Below, in pieces: positions 1 to 18,415 of a stretch of 33,853 bases of DNA. The notes below the pieces were generated by a model. It was not told where the DNA came from and searched no databases. It worked only from the letters and a program-made list of their open reading frames with translations. The position numbers and the translations under genes are program-made. This DNA is from Azolla pinnata (lineage: Eukaryota; Streptophyta; Polypodiopsida; Salviniales; Salviniaceae), in contig JBBBWG010002115.1 in the NCBI GenBank assembly GCA_037176905.1, forward strand, positions 1-33,853, read 5' to 3'. The stretch's first letter is position 1; every line of letters starts with the position of its first letter.

Positions 1-86
1 GTGGTCTTCTTGGCGCATATCACGGTTGGGTCAGTGACTGGGGTGAAGTCGTAACATGGTAGTCGTAGGGGAACCTGCGGCTGGAG
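1..86 (+). pseudogene. rrn18: Fragment of mitochondrial-type 18S (rrn18) rRNA 3' end, probable NUMT
   Basis: The stretch contains a close match to the conserved 3' end of small-subunit rRNA: GGGGTGAAGTCGTAACA at about 40-56, followed by GTAGGGGAACCTGCGGCTGGA at about 66-86. The ending GCGGCTGGA is typical of bacterial and organellar SSU rRNA. Nuclear 18S ends GCGGAAGGATCA instead, and the GTAGGGGAACCTG form is what plant mitochondrial rrn18 carries. Substitutions inside the normally invariant block (CATGGTAGTCG where CAAGGTAGCCG is expected) suggest decay. The window begins inside the fragment, so its true 5' extent is unknown. I infer mitochondrial DNA transferred to the nucleus; a plastid origin is less likely. 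Confidence 0.62.
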
Positions 87-1151
87 GGATATCGTGCAAG
101 ACAGCAGAACTCGGTTCTTGCTGCCCTTGCTCAATCAACTATGAGCCTTTGGTGTACATACATCAAGCACTAAGTGTTTAATCTTCGATAAAAATACATT
201 TCAGATGTATTCTACGCGTATTTAACATATTTGAACTGCTATTTTTTTGGTTGGATTTACAAATATCCAAAATTATTTTTACCAAGGCTACTATTTTGAC
301 TTGAAAGTGAATATGAGTCGTTTTATCAACTTAAAGTTTATATTTTATTTACCGTAATTTAAGCTTTTCACAAGTTTACTAATCCCAAAGACATTGGAAT
401 ATGAAAACTTTTAGTGATATGTAGGTTTGCTTAATTGCAAGTTTATATGATTATTTAATACAGTTTAACATATTTAGCCTGTATTGTATGTGTTAAACAT
501 GTTTTAACAACTACACGATAAAATACATAGTCTACATATTTAGAGGTGGAAACCACAAGACAAAAGCCATACCAATGCCTGTGGGACAAAACCACTCAGA
601 ACTTGAGAATCCAGACATGGTCATAGAAAACTAAGTGTCTTGATGAACATCGAAAACACCCGAGTAGAGAGAAACATCTGAAACCAAATGCAGGCTGCCC
701 TTATTTGATGGGTAGGGCATACATTTAGCCTGATAATAGTGGGAGAAACTACCAATGTTGGTCACAGAAAACAGTAGAACTCTGCATAGATTTAAGTTAT
801 AACCAGTCTCCCAACAGACATAAATGACATTACCTGTTACAGTTGCATTACATGCGTTTTGGAGTGTATTACCTTTTTATGGAGAAGTGGCTTTGATTAT
901 TTGAGATTTATCAGGCCCCTCCTCCCATCAGTAAAAGAGCATTTGCTCAGATGCAGCATTCAAAGAATACAAAGCTGATGTTGATGTCATCCACTAAAAT
1001 ATACACAGGGTTATTTGAATACAAATGCACAGATGGCTACATAGAGAACTCTGAATAAAAAATAGAATGGCCTGTCAGCCACTGAATCTCTTCCAAAGCT
1101 TTGGCTTAAAAATGAATCCAGGTCAAAACTCTTGTAGTGCAAAAGAATTTG
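87..1151. other. Intergenic DNA and likely 3' UTR of the ArfGAP gene
   Basis: This is AT-rich sequence with no convincing coding frame, RNA gene or repeat. The part nearest 1151 must include the 3' untranslated region of the leftward ArfGAP gene, but I could not place its polyadenylation site with confidence. Confidence 0.5.
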
Positions 1152-6024
<4,873 letters not shown>

Positions 6025-6403
6025 GGGGGGGAAGGAATACCATGCGCGGAAGAAGAAGAAAATGGCGAGTCGATCCTCCTGCCCGTTTCTGTCTCTCTGC
6101 GCACCGATCTTCTTCTCCCCGTGCAGCAAGTCTCGCTTCTCCTCCTCCTCCTGCGTCGTTCTCAAAATCACTTCTTCTTCTTCTCAAAACCTGCGCCTTT
6201 CGATCTCTTCTCAAAATCCTTGTTTGTGTTGATTTTTTGTTTTGGCTCTTTCTTTGCCAATTACATACATTACAAGACATATCTGGTTAGCAAACAGGAG
6301 GACTTTTGATGGCCTCTCTTTTGATTCTCCCCGAATCGCGTTTTCCGTAGGAGCGATGCGAAAAACGCCAGATTGCGCCTCGATTCTCGAGCAGGGCCGC
6401 TTT

Positions 6404-6918
6404 AGTCGTCGAGATTACAATGTTGGAGGAATCGCAAAAAAGAAAAGAAAAGAGGGAGGCTTTCTTGAGTGATAGCAGTAGCAGTTAGCGGGAGGAGTTT
6501 GCGTTTGATCGCTTAGTCGTCGAGATTACGATGCTGGAGGAATCGCACAAAAAAAAAGAAAGTGAAAGAGAGAGAGAGAGAGGTGTTCTTGAGTGATAAC
6601 AGTAGCAGTTAGCGGGCGGAGTTTGCGTTTGATCGCTTGGTCGTCGAGATTACGATGCTGGAGGAATCGCACAAAAAAATAAAGTGAGAGAGAGAGAGAG
6701 AGAGGCGTTCTTGAGTGATAATAGTAGCAGTTAGCGGGAGGAGTTTGCGTTTGATCGCTTAGTCGTCGAGATTACGATGTTGGAAGAATCGTAAAAAAAA
6801 TATTTAAGAGAGAGAGAGAGAGAAGCTTTCTTGACTAATAACAGGAGCAGTTAGCGGGACGAGTCTCTGCGTTTGATCGCTTAGTCATCGAGATTACGAT
6901 GCTGGAGGAATCGTAAAA

Positions 6919-6957
<39 letters not shown>

Positions 6958-7012
6958 TTCTTGAGTGATAACAGTAGGAGTTAGCAGGAGGAGTCTCTGC
7001 ATTTGATCGTGA
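6404..7012. repeat. Five tandem ~111-124 bp units, each with an internal GA microsatellite
   Basis: The landmark AGTCGTCGAGATTAC recurs at about 6404, 6515, 6640, 6761 and 6883, with a partial sixth unit ending near 7012. Each unit holds GCTGGAGGAATCG, an A-run, a GA tract of varying length, TTCTTGAGTGATAACAG, CAGTTAGCGGGAGGAG and TTTGCGTTTGATCG. Three periods are 122-124 bp; the first is shorter because it has little GA. The array lies roughly 0.4-1 kb upstream of the ArfGAP start codon. Confidence 0.85.
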
Positions 7013-8001
7013 TTTAGGGTTCTTTTGGGCCAACCTATTTTAACCATCTTGAGCTGTGTCGAGTGCATCGCCGATATTGTAACAGGGCAATTTGCCATGT
7101 TTCTTCAAAGAGGTAAGCAACCAAGTAAATCGCGTCGCATCAAGGCCACTGCGGGTTGCGTTTGTCGACCCTTGTTCCGCTGCGAATGGTCTCCGTTGCC
7201 GCCAGTTTGAGGTTTGCGATCGAGTGTTTTAAAGCAGCATCAGCATCAACACCCGAGGCTGGCAATCGGAACAAAACGCTGGAGGAATCGGAAGGGAACG
7301 AAACAGAACATGAAGGGCGAGAACAGCATGCGAACTGTATCTGTCATCTATCTGCATGTCGATGATCGATCGACAGTGGCCATTGCGACCTGCGTCAGTA
7401 CACGAGTCTGTATGTATTCCATCGAATTTCGTCATCTGAACAGGATACTACTACAAGGTTACGGGAAGAACCTCGGATGCCGATATTCAGGTATCGTCAT
7501 TCGCCCCGCATTGTTTTAAGAGCTGCTACGACCTTTCGACTCGGCTTCCGGTGTCCCTATCTTGATTTCGATTACGCTCCGAAATCATGGCTCACAAATT
7601 TCCACGGACTTGATTCGACAGCTGCTAGTGGCTCCTCGGACGACTGTTGTCCTGCATGCTGCGAACGTGCTTCTCGTTTGCTCTTTCTTTACTGTCATAT
7701 TAAGGGTTTGCATCGGCTGCTTGTGACGTGGATCATACATACTCAGGAGCAGGAGAGCCCCGTGCCAGTTCCGACGTGCGATTAGCAGTACATGCTTCTT
7801 CCATCTGTCCCCTTCTCTATATTCTCATGCCGAGTATTTTACCAGAGCCCTCTTCGAGTTCTTTCCTTTTGAAAACTCCTCTTCAACGCTTTTCGGCATC
7901 GTAACTCGGCGATCAAATTGGCAAAACTACATGCCACCATAACTCGTGCGAATTACAGACGATCGATCTCTGCCGATGATTATGCTATACTAACTGTATA
8001 T
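7013..8001. other. Intergenic, no gene recognised
   Basis: Short frames here (for example 7477-7785 on +) show no recognisable domain, splice structure or compositional signal. The segment lies between the tandem array and the telomere-like block, in the divergent spacer between the ArfGAP gene and the aminotransferase gene. Confidence 0.45.
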
Positions 8002-8524
8002 TGTTACCCTAATTCATTAACCCTAAACTACATTTAGACTTATTGCTATACTATTGTATGTTGTTACCCTAATTCCTAACACCTTTAAGCTGCCTACTGC
8101 CCCTAAACCCTAAACTACCCACTGCATATCGATACCATGAATCCTAAACCCCTAAACCCTAAATTGCCCACTGCATATTGATACCATGAATCCTAAACCC
8201 CTCAACCCTAAACCGCCTGCTGCAGACCGATACTAAATCCTAAACCCTCAACCCTAAACCGCCTACTGCATACCGATACCCTAAATCCTAAAGCCCTAAA
8301 CCCAAAACTGCGTGCATATTGCTGCCCTAAACCCTAAACCTTGCCATAACATAATCACTTAACGTGTTGCTACCCTAAACCCTAAAAATCCTAAACCCTA
8401 AACCCTAAAACCCTAAACCCTAAACCCTAAACCCTAAACCCTAAATCCTAAACCCTAAATCCTAAACCATAAACCCTAAATCCTAAACCCTAAACCCTAA
8501 ACCCTAAACCCTAAACCCTAAAGC
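8002..8524. repeat. Interstitial telomere-like repeats (CCCTAAA/TTTAGGG), partly composite
   Basis: The right part, about 8376-8521, is nearly pure CCCTAAA with occasional CCTAAAT variants. The left part is a composite repeat of roughly 60 bp in which CCCTAAACCCTAAA alternates with a spacer like CTGCATATCGATACC; about five divergent spacer copies are visible (for example near 8121, 8170, 8218, 8266 and 8311). TTTAGGG is the standard plant telomere unit. Because genes lie on both sides, this is an interstitial tract rather than a chromosome end, at least within this window. Confidence 0.9.
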
Positions 8525-8558
8525 TTGCATTTTGGAACCCTAAAACTCTTCCTCTCCA

Positions 8559-8665
8559 ACTGCCATGGCCCAGTGTCTTAAAAGCTCGTTGTCTGATTCT
8601 TCTCTCTTTCCTCTCTCTCTCTCTCTCCGTTTCCTCTCTCTCCGTTTCTCTCTTTCCTGTCGGCT
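8559..8665 (+). promoter_or_regulatory. CT-rich 5' leader of the aspartate aminotransferase gene
   Basis: A pyrimidine-rich stretch (repeated TCTCTC and CCGTTTC) runs directly into the start codon at 8666. CT-rich leaders and Y-patches are common in plant core promoters and 5' UTRs. No TATA box or transcription start could be fixed from sequence alone, so the boundaries are approximate. Confidence 0.35.
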
Positions 8666-12446
<3,781 letters not shown>

Positions 12447-13117
12447 TCATCAACTAAATAATAGGAGTACTAATAACAATAACATGATAGAGAGACTTCA
12501 TAATTATGATGGTGAAAACAGAATAAATTGTGGAAAACAAAGACTCGAGAACTCAGCCGTTCTTTGCTCTTCAAAATTTCGGGAGAAATAAATAAATAAA
12601 TGAAGAGCGTTATTTTTTTTAAATACTACATATATACACTATTGTTACGAAAGCACGAGATGTTAATTCTGTGCACATAACGTTTTAAAACAGAGGAAAG
12701 AAAAAGAAAACGCTTTGAAAAGAGAGAAAGAAGTAACTATTAGAAAACAAAAAAGCACAAGACATCCGCCCAAAGAAAGAAAACATTTTGACAAGAGAAA
12801 AAAGAAAAGCAAAAGGAATTGTGTTAAAAAGGAAAAGGTGGGAAACAGCTAATAGCCCTTTCTTCAGAAACAAAACCATCTTTATGAGATCCGTCAAGTG
12901 TGATTGATTACAGACAGAAAGCTATGAGCGTTATATTTGATCGCGTTTTGTGAGCATGTCTCCTGATACAATGTTCCTTTAAGGGGGGAGTTTGTACACT
13001 TATAAATGGTTGTATTGGTGAAGTGCTAGGCAGAGACTTTGAGCAAATGCATTGATTTCTGATCATAAAATGAGATTCGTACTATGACCTAAGCTTCCAT
13101 TAATGCTATCCATTCTG

Positions 13118-13221
13118 ACAAATGTTTGTGAGGATGTATGCTCAGTATGCCTTGAGATTCCAGGGTTTTCTTGCATTTTCTTGCTCCTGCATACTGAGCA
13201 TACATCCTCACAAACATTTGT
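13118..13221. repeat. Perfect 33-bp inverted repeat with 38-nt loop
   Basis: Positions 13118-13150 are the exact reverse complement of 13189-13221. The arms contain GTGAGGATGTATGCTCAG and CTGAGCATACATCCTCAC. A transcript across it would fold into an uninterrupted 33-bp stem with a 38-nt loop. Perfect arms imply recent formation or selection. A young microRNA/siRNA hairpin, a small foldback element, or an inverted duplication made during repair are all possible. No terminal target-site duplication is evident. Confidence 0.85.
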
Positions 13222-13292
13222 GCGCTGTTCAGACTCTATGCTGTATAGATAGCTCAAATAGGGTCCCACTCTTGCATTTTCTTGCTCCTGCA
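13170..13292 (+). repeat. 22-bp direct duplication
   Basis: CTTGCATTTTCTTGCTCCTG followed by CA occurs at 13170-13191 and again at 13271-13292. The first copy spans the hairpin loop and the start of the right arm. Together with the hairpin, this suggests a local template-switch or duplication event. Confidence 0.7.
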
Positions 13293-15118
13293 GCATTCTT
13301 GCAAGTAAGAGCATCATCCTACTTATCCAACAAAAAAGATAGATCCAAACAGAAGTGTGCAATAATTCAAGTTTGGTAAGCGATTTCTGATATTAATGCT
13401 ACACATACATTGTCGAGATATGAATGATACCTAAATCTTTTGTTGAACGTATATTCCTGCATTTGCATGTGATTGTTGCAAGTGTTTCCAAATGGAAGCA
13501 CGTGACATGCTTGCTCCAATGTACATATTTGATCTGACATGCCATGAAAACATACCATCCGAGCACTAGCTTCAAGGCTGTACTCTTCTTTCGTTCGTTC
13601 TCTCCGCAGATAGCATTGAGGGAGTGTCAATCTCAGAGGAACCAGACAGCTGAAATCTTGAGCCCGAGGTTGAGAAGCTTCATCCGGATCTCATGCAATG
13701 ATCCGTGTCAAGCTCACCATTCTTTCTAAACCCTACTAATGGAATCATTTGAAGCCATCTCTTGCCCACTGCTTGCTGTGCCTCCTTGCAGTAACCCCAC
13801 CATATCTTCAAGGTTTGGACTTCAGCTGATCGAGTGGAATGCTCGCATACACCTCAGTCGTCCTTCTGTGAACTGATTGTTAGCCCTTAACAAATCCATT
13901 TCCTTGGAACAAGAAGATTGACATTTCCTCTAGAAGAATCCATAACTGCTATGTCACATAGAATTTCCCCACCTCTGCTTCAGGCAACACATATTTTCAG
14001 TGATTCCAGAAGAGGAAACCCATCATATCAAAAGTAGCAGATTTCAACTGAGCGCCAAGGTCATGTTTGTTGTATATACTAACCCATAAACCCTAAATTG
14101 GTTGAAAATTTGCTTCCACTAAAACAGATTTTAATCCGCTGATTTCATGTGACATTGTTTGCTTAACTTGTTTAGGGTAAGGCTTGATAACATCATGACA
14201 ATTTTCTCTCAAACTACACACAAGTAAGGTAAAAAGCACTATAACTGCATATATTAGGGAAGGGATCAATAATGAGTCAAAGAGCCTTTTGTTCTTAGTG
14301 GCATTATGTCTATTGAGATGGATGGATATATTTTTGTTCCTTTTGTCATTGAAAATCTCACCATTCGAGCAGTAACAAAAGCTCCGATAATCGAACTATT
14401 TCCAATTGTTTATTAGAGACTATAGAACACACTTGATCCTAACCTAAGCAGCGGTACGAAAAATCAGAAACCTTAATCTTCTCAAGTTCATTACTAGTCT
14501 ACACAGAGATCATTTAGGCATGAAGATGGTAACATATTAACAAATCAGGGTTGTGACTGCAAATCAGCAATCAACATAGTTTACAACCTCGTGTACAACA
14601 TGATGGAAGAAAGCACATAAAAGTGGTCAAATATATAATAAATACGTGGAGCAGTTTGAATATTCATATGTTCGTTCGAACAAATACATCCTACAAAAGG
14701 GCTTCAGAAATCTACATTTCACAGAATTGTATCCAAGCTAGGAATGACCAACTTCTCTTCACAAAGCTTGAAAAAACGATAGAAGAGTTTACAGATTTAG
14801 ATCCCTGAATTCAGAGTAACTAATAAGAATACAAAAACATCGAGAGGGAGGTTTGCCCACCAAGTTTTAATTTTAGATCAGTCATCACATATTTAGGAGG
14901 ATAATCATACATGCATTCAGAAAATAACCCCTTTTTTTTTGAAACCTCATTTGTGCAAATTTGAGCTTAGCTTCGTTCATGGGTTAATCATCATTTCCTT
15001 TCTTCATCAACATGTCATGCTGCAACTCTTCCTCTTATTGCATACACACTTCATATTCCTCATCAACAATGAATGCAAACCGTTGCTGTATACACTTCAG
15101 AAATACAGAAAAAAAAAC

Positions 15119-16762
15119 TCATGCCAGGTTGGATTTATGTACATCAACATCTGCATACAAGGACGACAGAAGTTCATAATTTGTTGCATCTTCAGGGTCT
15201 AGCTCGATGCCCCGGTCAAAGCATGCCTGCCCGAGGTCAACACTACCATGTGTTTTGCAGCTCGTTAACAGAGATTTCCATGCAATGCCATCTAAGGGTA
15301 ACGGCATGATTTCGAAAAACTGTTCAGCCTCCTTCAAGTGCCCTGCCCGCCCAAACAGATCGATCAAACAGCTGTAATGTTGAACCGTTGGCTTTATCCT
15401 GAATCTTTCAACCATCACTCTGAAGTATCTTCGGGCTTCTTGCATTGATCCAGCATGGCTACATGCTGCGAATATGCTTGTGAAGATAACATCATTCGGT
15501 TCAAATCCTTTCTTCTCCATCTCATCGAGACAGCGCATTACAGCATCAAATTCTCTCACTTGGGCATATCCAGCAACTAACGCCCCCCAAGAGACTACAT
15601 CTTGTTTGGGCAGCCGAACAAACACTCGCTCAGCCGCATCGGGCATTCCACACTTTGCATACAAATCAACTAACAGGTTCCCAATCTCCAGATCAGACCG
15701 AAACCCGTTTCGTAAAACCTGATCGTGAATGAACCACCCTTGGCTTATGGCCGATAAGTTGGCGCAAGCTTTGAGAACACAAAGGTATGTCACCTTGCTG
15801 GGCCTGATACCTTCCTCTTTCATTCTGCAAAAGCTTGCAAAGACCAAAGGATCATATCCGTGCTGAACATAGCCGGAGAGGAGTGCGCCCCAAGACACCG
15901 CGTCTCGTTTCGAGAATCTACGAAGCATTCCGAAAGACTCTTCTAGGCTTCCACCCTTTGCATACATGTCGATCAGAGCATTGGAAACGCTCACGTCTTG
16001 GTCGAGCCCATCCCTGACGATGTCGTCATGTACCACCCTTCCTAATCCTAAGGCCTGCGTGTGTGCGCATGCTTTTGCAACACACAGGTATATGACGCGA
16101 TCTGGTTCGACGGCAGCTTCGACTTTCATGGCCTCAAAAAGCTTCAGAGCCATGAGATGCAGGCCATGTTGGGTGTACCCGGTCATCAAGACAGCCCATG
16201 AGACAGCATCCTTGGCACGCAATCCTTCGAAGAGCTTCGCGGCATCGTGCAAATATCCGCATCTGGCGTTGATGTCGACGAGGGCGCTAGCAAGGACGAC
16301 ATCCGACTCGAGGCCATGGAGCACAGCATGATGGTGAACGTACCTCCTTCTAGGCGCATCAGAGCCGCAGCATCGGAGGAGGCTGAGGAGCATGACCCGA
16401 TCCGGGCAACAATCTGCCTCGATCGCACCACTCAAATAACATGTCTTGCTGCTCATCATCGATTCGAAGAGCGAGAAGGCGTCGTCGGGATGGCCGAGCT
16501 TGACATGGGCAGCAACGATGGCGTTCCAGGTGTAGATCGAAGGGCGCGGGGCCCGGGAGAAGGCCCGGCTTGATTCGGGCAAGCTCCAGCAAGAGGTGAA
16601 GAGGCGGACGAGGTGATCTGCCCAGAAGGGGATGGAATCCAGGCCATGGATCACCAGCGAGGAGTGCAAAAGCCTGGCTTGGGCGAGGTCCTCCGCGCGG
16701 GCGAATTCCTGCAGCAGAAGCAGCGTCTCGGGTGGAGGCTGGAATCTGGAGGACGCTCGCAT
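15119..16762 (-). CDS. Pentatricopeptide repeat (PPR) protein, PLS class, E-like C-terminus, no DYW
   Basis: An intronless frame of 547 residues from the ATG at 16762. PPR motifs repeat from about residue 75 to 490, with the alternation of P, L and S types seen in organelle RNA-editing factors: YTWNAIVAAHVKLG (78), LVDINARCGYLHDAAKLFEG (161), VSWAVLMTGYTQHG (187), LIDMYAKGGSLEESF (263), VSWGALLSGYVQHG (289), LLVDLYAKCGMPDAAERVF (363), and YSCLIDLFGRAGHLKEAEQF (463). The end, with WKSLLTSCKTHG (495) and LDPEDATNYELLSSLYA (521), resembles an E1 motif and then stops. No E2, E+ or DYW deaminase follows. Such proteins bind plastid or mitochondrial RNA; if this one acts in editing it would need a DYW partner. 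The N-terminus could be an organelle presequence, but I cannot tell which organelle. The target RNA is unknown. Confidence 0.9.
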   Translation of the reverse strand: MRASSRFQPPPETLLLLQEFARAEDLAQARLLHSSLVIHGLDSIPFWADHLVRLFTSCWSLPESSRAFSRAPRPSIYTWNAIVAAHVKLGHPDDAFSLFESMMSSKTCYLSGAIEADCCPDRVMLLSLLRCCGSDAPRRRYVHHHAVLHGLESDVVLASALVDINARCGYLHDAAKLFEGLRAKDAVSWAVLMTGYTQHGLHLMALKLFEAMKVEAAVEPDRVIYLCVAKACAHTQALGLGRVVHDDIVRDGLDQDVSVSNALIDMYAKGGSLEESFGMLRRFSKRDAVSWGALLSGYVQHGYDPLVFASFCRMKEEGIRPSKVTYLCVLKACANLSAISQGWFIHDQVLRNGFRSDLEIGNLLVDLYAKCGMPDAAERVFVRLPKQDVVSWGALVAGYAQVREFDAVMRCLDEMEKKGFEPNDVIFTSIFAACSHAGSMQEARRYFRVMVERFRIKPTVQHYSCLIDLFGRAGHLKEAEQFFEIMPLPLDGIAWKSLLTSCKTHGSVDLGQACFDRGIELDPEDATNYELLSSLYADVDVHKSNLA

Positions 16763-16865
16763 CAAAGAGGATCGACATGGACCATGGGAATGGGAACACT
16801 ACATCATATCCACACTTCCAATGTTGTTCATGTTTCCGTGAACAGAGCTACTGTGCTGTTGAAAG

Positions 16866-17412
16866 AAGAAGAAGATGATGATGAAGACGAAGAAGAAGAA
16901 GATGATGATGATGGTAAAGAAGAAGAAGAAGAAGATGATGATGATGGTAAAGAAGAAGAAGATGATGATGATGATGATTGTAAAGAAGAAGAAGAAGAAG
17001 ATGATGATGATGGTAAAGAAGAAGAAGAAGAAGATGATGATGATCGTAAAGAAGAAGAAGAAGAAGATGATGATGATGGTAAAGAAGAAGAAGAAGAAGA
17101 AGATGATGATGGTAAAGAAGAAGAAGAAGAAGAAGATGATGATGATAAAGAAGAAGAAGAAGATGATGAAGAAGATGATGAAGAAGAAGATGATGATGAT
17201 GATGGTGAAGAAGAAGAAGAAGAAGAAGAAGAAGAAGAAGATGATGATGATGATAATAAAGAAGAAGAAGAAGATGATGATATTGAAGAAGAAGAAGAAG
17301 AAGAAGATGATGATGGTGAATCGTTCTCGATGACGATATCCAGAAGAAGAAGAAGAAGATGATGATGATGATGAATCGTTCTCGATGACATATCTAGAAG
17401 AAGAAATCACGT
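16866..17412. repeat. GAA/GAT trinucleotide array with ~33-bp higher-order units
   Basis: Blocks of (GAA)4-6 then (GAT)3-5, often ended by GGTAAA, TGTAAA or CGTAAA, repeat about eight times at roughly 33-36 bp spacing and then become irregular. A second element, GAATCGTTCTCGATGAC, occurs near 17318 and 17373, indicating a ~55-bp duplication at the right end. The array is nearly pure purine on the + strand and begins about 100 bp upstream of the PPR start codon. Frames through it encode only Glu/Asp, Lys/Met, Ser or Phe/Ile runs and are not genes. Confidence 0.9.
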
Positions 17413-18109
17413 GAAGGAGAAGAAGAAGCGTTCTCGGACGATTACGATATTTCGGATGATCCGGGCACCGGCAGAAGATGAGTATGTATGTATGTATATA
17501 TGTTTTGCTCGCATGTCTTTCAGCCCCCGTTTGTGAAATAGAGCATAACTTCTAGTTGTGGCTCGAGGGCATCTATTCCAAGCTTCTCGGGGCTCATGTG
17601 AATGAATGTTATAAGGGCCGATTGCGTCGATCGTGTGCATAGACATGCGACTCGGCCCCCGCTATTTGTTCCATACACGAAAGCTTATACTGTATCGTAC
17701 GGGGTTCCGTATCTTGGCATTGAGCATTCGGGATCAGTCTTATGATTGTAGTCAAGCAAATCTGATGCTCTGCTTAGTCAATTGATCAAATATAAAATCA
17801 TAATATAAATGGTAATGCATATTCTGATTTAATCTCACGTTCTGATGTTCTACAAAGTTTTGGAACTTTCTAGAAGCTTCTGCATACATTTCCCTCTTTT
17901 TTGAATGAAGCACCCTCTTCTTGCACGCAAGAGTTCCGGAATTGTACCAATACGGGGGGCTCTTCACCTCGATCCCAATCAAGGTGAACAAACTGTCCGT
18001 GACCGGAATCTTCTCCTGGAATCTTCGCAAGCAGGCAGCTTTCTCAAGCAAGGAGGGGCGCAGCAACAGCACAGCACAGCACGGCGAGAGCATCTCGGCC
18101 GAGCCGCGA
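17413..18109. other. Intergenic, no gene recognised; stray copy of the adjacent repeat core
   Basis: No convincing gene. A TATG microsatellite lies near 17480-17500. At about 18004-18027 there is a single GGAATCTTCTCCTGGAATCTTC-like element that matches the core of the minisatellite starting at 18110, separated from it by about 80 bp of unrelated sequence. Confidence 0.4.
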
Positions 18110-18415
18110 GGAATCTTTTCTCCTGGAATCTTTTCTCTTGGAATCTTCTTCGTCGACGCCCGAGCCGAAGGAATCTTTTCTCCTAGAATCTTCTTCGTCG
18201 GCGCCCGAACCGAAGGAATCTTTTCTCCTGGAATCTTCTCCGCCGGCGCCCGAGCCGAAGGAATCTTTTCTCCTGGAATCTTTTCTCCTGGAATCTTTTC
18301 TCCTGGAATCTTCTTCGCCGGTGCCCGAGCCGAAGGAATCTTTTCTCCTGGAATCTTCTTCGCCGGCGCCCGAGCCGAAGGAATCTTTTCTCCTGGAATC
18401 TTCGTCGTCGCCCGT
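18110..18415. repeat. Modular 15-bp/45-bp minisatellite
   Basis: The array is built from three 15-bp modules: GGAATCTTTTCTCCT, GGAATCTTCTTCGCC and GGCGCCCGAGCCGAA. They mostly occur as 45-bp triplets, with the first module alone repeated two or three times at some points (near 18110-18150 and 18260-18310). Because every period is a multiple of three and lacks stops, several frames remain open on both strands, giving repeated IPGEK or DSRRK/GSGAG peptides on the minus strand. I see no independent evidence that any is translated. Confidence 0.88.

Larger units (their letters stand above)
12447..15118. other. Intergenic region between convergent genes; no gene recognised
   Basis: This 2.7 kb lies between the 3' ends of the aminotransferase (+) and the PPR gene (-), so it should hold both 3' UTRs. 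AATAAATAAATAAATGAA at about 12586-12603 could serve the aminotransferase poly(A) signal. A purine-rich stretch spans about 12680-12850. Apart from the inverted repeat at 13118-13221 and a 22-bp duplication, I see no structured element and no coding frame with recognisable content. Confidence 0.45.

Noticed and set aside
15474..16573. Plus-strand frames opposite the PPR gene
   Set aside because: Antisense shadows of a long, clearly coding minus-strand frame with PPR motifs.
16613..17362. 249-codon acidic frame, and Ser- or Phe/Ile-rich frames on the other strand
   Set aside because: They are translations of the GAA/GAT array in different frames, with no non-repeat domain.
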